A stretch of DNA of 18,872 bases from positions 1-18,872 of the forward strand of contig NZ_JNIV01000087.1 in NCBI RefSeq assembly GCF_000701405.1, written 5' to 3'. The notes under the pieces were generated by a model. It had not been told where the DNA came from. It did no database searches and saw only the letters and a program-made list of their open reading frames with translations. Positions within the stretch are counted from its first letter, which is position 1; every line of letters begins with the position of its first letter. The stretch is from Deinococcus marmoris DSM 12784. Lineage in GTDB: Bacteria > Deinococcota > Deinococci > Deinococcales > Deinococcaceae. The position numbers and the translations under genes were made by a program. Of the stretch, positions 15,862 to 18,872 are shown in pieces.

Positions 15862-16034
15862 CCCCTTCCTGGCGATTCTGTGAGGACGGAATTTCCGCAT
15901 CTCGCCTGGAGGAGTTTATGCCGGCCCTGTACGGCTGCGGCAAGGGCATCAGCACGAAAGCTCGGGAGCCGCCCGGCAGACGTGGTCAGCGCCGCCGTCC
16001 CTCCGTCGGCCACTCGCGCTCAGGGCGGGCCGCC

Positions 16035-16097
16035 TCATCTCTGGGCACTGGCAGTGACTGGAATCAGCAGGGCGCACGGGTTCTGAATAAATTTCAT
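16035..16097 (-). CDS. 20-aa signal-peptide-like ORF overlapping the acyltransferase stop
   Basis: The ATG overlaps the acyltransferase TGA (ATGA) and is preceded by CAGGAG at good spacing, so it should be translated. The peptide is MKFIQNPCALLIPVTASAQR: a short basic start, a hydrophobic core and TASAQ, like the start of an exported protein. A TGA ends it after 20 codons. It may be the surviving beginning of a decayed cistron once co-transcribed with the acyltransferase, or a true micro-protein. No downstream frame that continues it was recognised. Confidence 0.4.
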   Translation of the reverse strand: MKFIQNPCALLIPVTASAQR

Positions 16098-17080
16098 GCG
16101 GTCTCCTGTAAAAAAGCGGCGCGGTGAAGCTCCATCTTGCGCGCCAGATCAGGGTAATCGGGATCGATGACGAGCCGGAAGCCGTCCCAGTAGCCGTCGC
16201 GGTCTGGATCGAAGAAGCGGGCAGGGGGAGCGCCAGGGGCCAGGGCGGCTGCCTTGCTGGCCCGGCGGGTGCGGACGCGGACGGCCTCCAGATTCCCGGT
16301 CTGTAACTCCTGAGTAGAAATGGGCGGCAGAACCGTCAGGGCCACCCGCTGGCCGTAGCGCAGGGTGGGCGCGAAGGGATGCTCCCAGATGCGGTGCGTG
16401 CCGCTGAGGGCGACAGGCAAAATGGGCACCCCCACCCGCCGCGCCACCTCGAAGACGCCGCGCTGGAAGTCGGTCTGGAGGCCCAGCACCGTGCCCTGCG
16501 GAAAGACCACCAGGCTCTCGCCGCCGCCCAGAATGGACTCGGCCCCGCGCCACAGGTCACGGAAGCCGCCCAGCGGATGCTCGGGATTGATGGGCAGGTG
16601 ACCCAGCCGGGTGATGACCGGCCCCACCTCCGGCCAGCCGAAGATCTCGCGCCGGGCCACGAAACGCATCGGCAGTGGCAGTCGCAGCAGGCACAGCACG
16701 TCGGCAATGCCCTCGTGCAGCGGGGCGATCAGGTAGGGACCGTTCCCGATGTTCTCCAGCCCACGCAGTTCCAACCCCACCCCCAGGTGGCCCAGCACCC
16801 GGCGGCTGAAGCGCCGCTGAACCTGAAAGCGCTGCTGGACGCTGAGGTCCGGCGGAACACGTCCGGCCTGACGCAGGGCATTCCAGATCAGCGTGCGGCC
16901 CAGCAGACCGAATTTGAGGCGGGCGGCGCGGCCTTCCAGCGCAAAATGCAGTTCGACAGGATCGTCAGGATGGGGGGTGGACGGGGCAGTCAAATGGACC
17001 TCGGGAAGTGGGAGGGGGAAATGCGGTGCGGGTGGGAGGATAACTTTAGAGGGTACGCAGCGGGCCGGGGAGGGGTTCAC
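16094..17080 (-). CDS. PlsC-type 1-acylglycerol-3-phosphate acyltransferase-like protein
   Basis: Up to 328 residues. The acyltransferase signature HX4D is present as PLHEGIAD (His122, Asp127), followed by FPQGT (193-197; most members have FPEGT) and VPILPVALSGT (218-228). These define the PlsC/LPLAT fold that transfers acyl chains to lysophospholipid or related acceptors at the inner membrane face. The C-terminal FDPDRDGYWDGF loop resembles a calcium-binding EF-hand-like motif and is not part of the core. The longest frame starts at GTG 17080 without a clear Shine-Dalgarno; TTG at 16993 (MTAPSTPHPDD) has GAGG upstream and may be the real start. Its stop overlaps a tiny ORF. Confidence 0.8.
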   Translation of the reverse strand: MNPSPARCVPSKVILPPAPHFPLPLPEVHLTAPSTPHPDDPVELHFALEGRAARLKFGLLGRTLIWNALRQAGRVPPDLSVQQRFQVQRRFSRRVLGHLGVGLELRGLENIGNGPYLIAPLHEGIADVLCLLRLPLPMRFVARREIFGWPEVGPVITRLGHLPINPEHPLGGFRDLWRGAESILGGGESLVVFPQGTVLGLQTDFQRGVFEVARRVGVPILPVALSGTHRIWEHPFAPTLRYGQRVALTVLPPISTQELQTGNLEAVRVRTRRASKAAALAPGAPPARFFDPDRDGYWDGFRLVIDPDYPDLARKMELHRAAFLQETA

Positions 17081-17417
17081 TTACGCAAACTTTCCGCAGG
17101 TTAGTCAGGTTGAGACGGGCGGCATGTGTGCGGGGCCACAGCGAATACCAGGACGTCTGGTCTGGATTGCGTCCGTTTCCTTGCCATACCCCAGTAGCGC
17201 TAATTCATTAACCCTGGGTTCAGAGTCCGACTTTCTCCTGCTCGCCATCGTCATGAACAGACGCCCTGAGGACACTCTTCCTCGCGCGCGAATCAAACCA
17301 CTCTGCAAACGATTCGACGGCAATTGGTCCGAATTGTCTGAGCCTTTTCTGAAGCCTTCTCCCAGACAGTAAGGGGGCGTACCGCAAGGGTGCAGGGCTT
17401 TGTTCAGATTGCCGGAC
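17081..17417. other. Non-coding gap between acyltransferase and Ohr-like gene
   Basis: No convincing gene. It should hold the divergent promoters of the two flanking genes. It contains an 8-bp palindrome TAGCGCTA near 17195 and scattered matches to the MITE-like element at 7993-8129: CAGAGTCCG (17221-17229) and TGCAAACGATTC (17304-17315), the latter followed by an AATTG/AATTG-containing stretch. This may be a degraded relative of that element. Low-strength CAGATT lies 7 nt before the ATG at 17418. Confidence 0.4.
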
Positions 17418-17855
17418 ATGACCCAGAAAGACAGCGAACGCGAGGCCCTCTACACCACCACCGCCTCGGCCCATGGTGGCCGTGCCGGACATGTGGACAG
17501 CGAGGACGGGCAACTCAATGTCCGTCTGGCCGTGCCACAGCAACTCGGCGGCGAAGGCGGTGTGGGCAGCACCCCGGAGCAACTGTTTGCCGCTGCACTG
17601 GGGGCCAGTTTCCAGAGCGCGATGGGTGTGGCGGCCCGTGCCGAGAGTTACCCCGAATTCGGCGTCATGCAGGTGCGCGCCACCGTGCGCCTGATCGAGA
17701 ACGGCGACGCGCATGATCTGGGTGTGACACTGGACATCACGTTGCCCGATCTGGAGCGTGAACGGGCGCAGCATCTCGTGGACCGGGGCCAGGACATCTG
17801 CGCGTTCAGCCGCGCCCTGAAGGGTCAGATCGAGTACCGCCTGCACGACGCCTGA
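17418..17855 (+). CDS. Ohr/OsmC-family protein lacking the peroxidatic cysteine
   Basis: A 145-residue protein aligned by eye with organic hydroperoxide resistance proteins: YTTTASAHGGRAGHVDSEDG, LAVPQQLGGEGGVGSTPEQL, then FAAALGASFQSAM, and QDICAFSRALKG near the end. Ohr enzymes reduce organic hydroperoxides with a peroxidatic Cys in the FAAGYAACF-type motif and a resolving Cys near the C-terminus. Here Arg22, Glu54 and the second Cys (Cys128) are kept but the peroxidatic position is Ser64 (AGT, one base from TGT). The usual Ohr chemistry is therefore not expected; it could bind a ligand, act with another thiol, or be inactive. ATG 17418 gives the usual family length. Confidence 0.85.
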   Translation: MTQKDSEREALYTTTASAHGGRAGHVDSEDGQLNVRLAVPQQLGGEGGVGSTPEQLFAAALGASFQSAMGVAARAESYPEFGVMQVRATVRLIENGDAHDLGVTLDITLPDLERERAQHLVDRGQDICAFSRALKGQIEYRLHDA

Positions 17856-17858
17856 ACC

Positions 17859-18503
17859 TCAGCCCCCCGCCCGGCCCACCACGGCGTACAGTGGATCGCC
17901 CGTCAGGCTGCCCCGCGCCGAACGGGGGCTACGGTCCAGGGCGGTGATGTCGGTCCAGTTGCCCGCCGCTTGCAGGTAATGCTGTACCAGTTGCAGGTGG
18001 CCCGCGTCGTCCAGCGTGTGCCAGACAGCGACGGCCTTGGTGGGAAAACAGCGGTTGGAAAAGCTGATGACCACCGGGCCGCCCGGCACCAGCACCCGCC
18101 CCAGATCGCGCAGCACGGCCACCGGATCGGTCAGGTAGTCGATAGACACGGTGATGCCCGCCGCGTCGTAACTGTGGTCCGCAAAGGGCAGCTCAGGCGT
18201 GGCGTTCAGGTTCTGCACCGTCAGCGAGGTCAGGCGCGGATTGCGTTCCAGTTCGGCGCGGTTGAGGCCCAGCCCTGCCACCTCTGCGTACTCAACTTCG
18301 GGCGGCAGGTGGCTGATCCAACTGGACATCAGATCGAGGATTCTGCCGCCCGCCGGGAAATAATCGCGGTACAGCCCAGTCACAGCCGCGATGGCCCCCT
18401 CGTCGATGTGCGTAACAAAACGCGGCTGGCGGTAAAACTGTTCGTCCGGCGTCTCGTCGGTGCGGCGGAAGGCGGCGGCAGGCAACTCGGCTTGGCGGTC
18501 CAT
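17859..18503 (-). CDS. Class I SAM-dependent methyltransferase, substrate unknown
   Basis: A 214-residue protein. Motif I is the variant GGRILDLMSSWISHLP (residues 51-66), followed by VAGLGLNRAELERNP, LPFADHSYDAAGITVSIDYL (motif II region) and LGRVLVPGGPVVISFSN (motif III), all typical of Methyltransf_11-type folds. The DLMSSW-SHLP motif marks a subgroup seen in bacteria and plants whose substrate I do not know. It converges on the Ohr-like gene with only 3 bp between the stops. An ISAs1-type element begins about 47 bp upstream of its ATG, so its promoter may have been changed; CAGACT lies 7 nt before the ATG. Confidence 0.75.
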   Translation of the reverse strand: MDRQAELPAAAFRRTDETPDEQFYRQPRFVTHIDEGAIAAVTGLYRDYFPAGGRILDLMSSWISHLPPEVEYAEVAGLGLNRAELERNPRLTSLTVQNLNATPELPFADHSYDAAGITVSIDYLTDPVAVLRDLGRVLVPGGPVVISFSNRCFPTKAVAVWHTLDDAGHLQLVQHYLQAAGNWTDITALDRSPRSARGSLTGDPLYAVVGRAGG

Positions 18504-18550
18504 AACGGGCAGTCTGGGTGATGTTGGCGTGCTGCGCTGTGGGATGGGCT

Positions 18551-18872
18551 CAGGGCTACCGCAAAGTCAGGGTAGGGTGGTGGGTGTCATCCAAAATTAT
18601 TCGTCAAGCAGACCTGATCACGCTGACCGCCACCTTTGCCACCCTTGATGATCCCCGTCAGGCACGGGGAATTCGACATTTGCTGTGCGACATTCTGGTG
18701 ATCAGCGTTCTGGCGGTGATCTGTGGGGCAACGAACTACGCCTTGATTCACACCTTTGCCGTTCACCGACAAGTGTGGTTGCGCCGTTTTCTGAGGCTGC
18801 AAGGCGGTATTCCCAGCCAGGATACGTTTGAGCGTATTTTTGGGATCGTTGCTCCTGACACGTTCCGAGCCG
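18551..18872 (+). mobile_element. ISAs1-family insertion sequence, left part (runs off right edge)
   Basis: The element probably starts at CAGGGCTACCGCAAAGTCAG, which resembles ISAs1-family terminal repeats (CAGGGCTG... GTCAGGGTAGGGTG). The transposase frame follows 33 bp later and continues off the window. The right end and target duplication are outside, so the left boundary is inferred from the family pattern. Confidence 0.7.
18584..18872 (+). CDS. ISAs1-family transposase, N-terminal part
   Basis: An open frame from GTG 18584 (MSSKIIRQADLITLTATFA) runs 96 codons to the window edge. It shows the family's N-terminal domain: FATLDDPRQARGIRHLLCDI, LAVICGATNY, WLRRFLRLQGGIPSQDTF and ERIFGIVAP. 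These correspond to the D-P-R-x-G-x-x-H-x-L and G-I/V-P-S-x-D-T-F motifs that identify ISAs1 (H-repeat-associated, DDE_Tnp_1_assoc) proteins. The catalytic domain is outside the window. GTG is used because no ATG with a ribosome site precedes the motif. Confidence 0.85.
   Translation, partial: MSSKIIRQADLITLTATFATLDDPRQARGIRHLLCDILVISVLAVICGATNYALIHTFAVHRQVWLRRFLRLQGGIPSQDTFERIFGIVAPDTFRA

Noticed and set aside
14763..16013. 416-codon minus-strand frame opposite the recombinase
   Set aside because: The plus strand carries the complete catalytic set of a tyrosine recombinase; this is an antisense shadow.
15918..16127. 69-codon plus-strand frame with GGAGGAG 5 nt before its ATG
   Set aside because: The translation is low-complexity Arg/Gly/Ser-rich, has no recognisable motif, and overlaps the minus-strand acyltransferase end and mini-ORF; the SD alone is not enough.
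1..18872. CRISPR array, tRNA or rRNA genes
   Set aside because: I saw no regularly spaced repeats and recognised no tRNA or rRNA sequence, though I could not run a dedicated search.

Overview
The window looks like Deinococcus chromosome or megaplasmid DNA. It is GC-rich, it carries a recognisable pprA (a DNA-repair gene confined to Deinococcus), and several genes have a TAnnnT -10 hexamer only 6-7 nt before the start codon, the leaderless-promoter arrangement common in that genus. All assignments come from reading the sequence and its translations; no database search was run.

Left part (1-6922): a minus-strand, translationally coupled efflux operon reads tolC-like (2974-4350), tolC-like (1910-2977), macA-like (546-1913), macB-like (N-terminus only). 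macB is cut after about 78 codons by an IS630-type element whose transposase runs off the left edge. Divergent from the operon is an OmpR-type response regulator and BaeS-type sensor kinase pair (4600-6572), preceded by a 28-codon upstream ORF whose stop overlaps the regulator start. The kinase is followed directly by an IS3-type transposase remnant.

Middle (6952-14594): pprA (minus), a 137-bp MITE-like element whose ends resemble the IS630 end in macB, anmK (cell-wall sugar recycling), a secreted DUF1175-like protein, a 58-bp perfect hairpin, then a GAF-GAF-PAS-HisKA-HATPase sensor kinase split by a 236-bp terminal-inverted-repeat element with a 9-bp target duplication. Removing 245 bp restores one 743-codon frame. 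A GAF-GAF-GGDEF diguanylate cyclase follows.

Right part (14595-18872): a tyrosine recombinase, also preceded by a short upstream ORF ending in an ATGA overlap; a PlsC-type acyltransferase (minus) overlapping a tiny signal-peptide-like ORF; an Ohr/OsmC-family protein in which the expected peroxidatic Cys is Ser; a SAM-dependent methyltransferase (minus); and the left end of an ISAs1-family element running off the right edge.

The main themes are heavy recent transposition (two genes broken, IS or MITE DNA beside several promoters) and an unusual start-codon architecture. The most original signals are the two leaderless short ORFs coupled by ATGA to SD-less genes, the MITE-split kinase, the IS630/MITE pairing next to pprA, and the Cys-to-Ser Ohr homologue.
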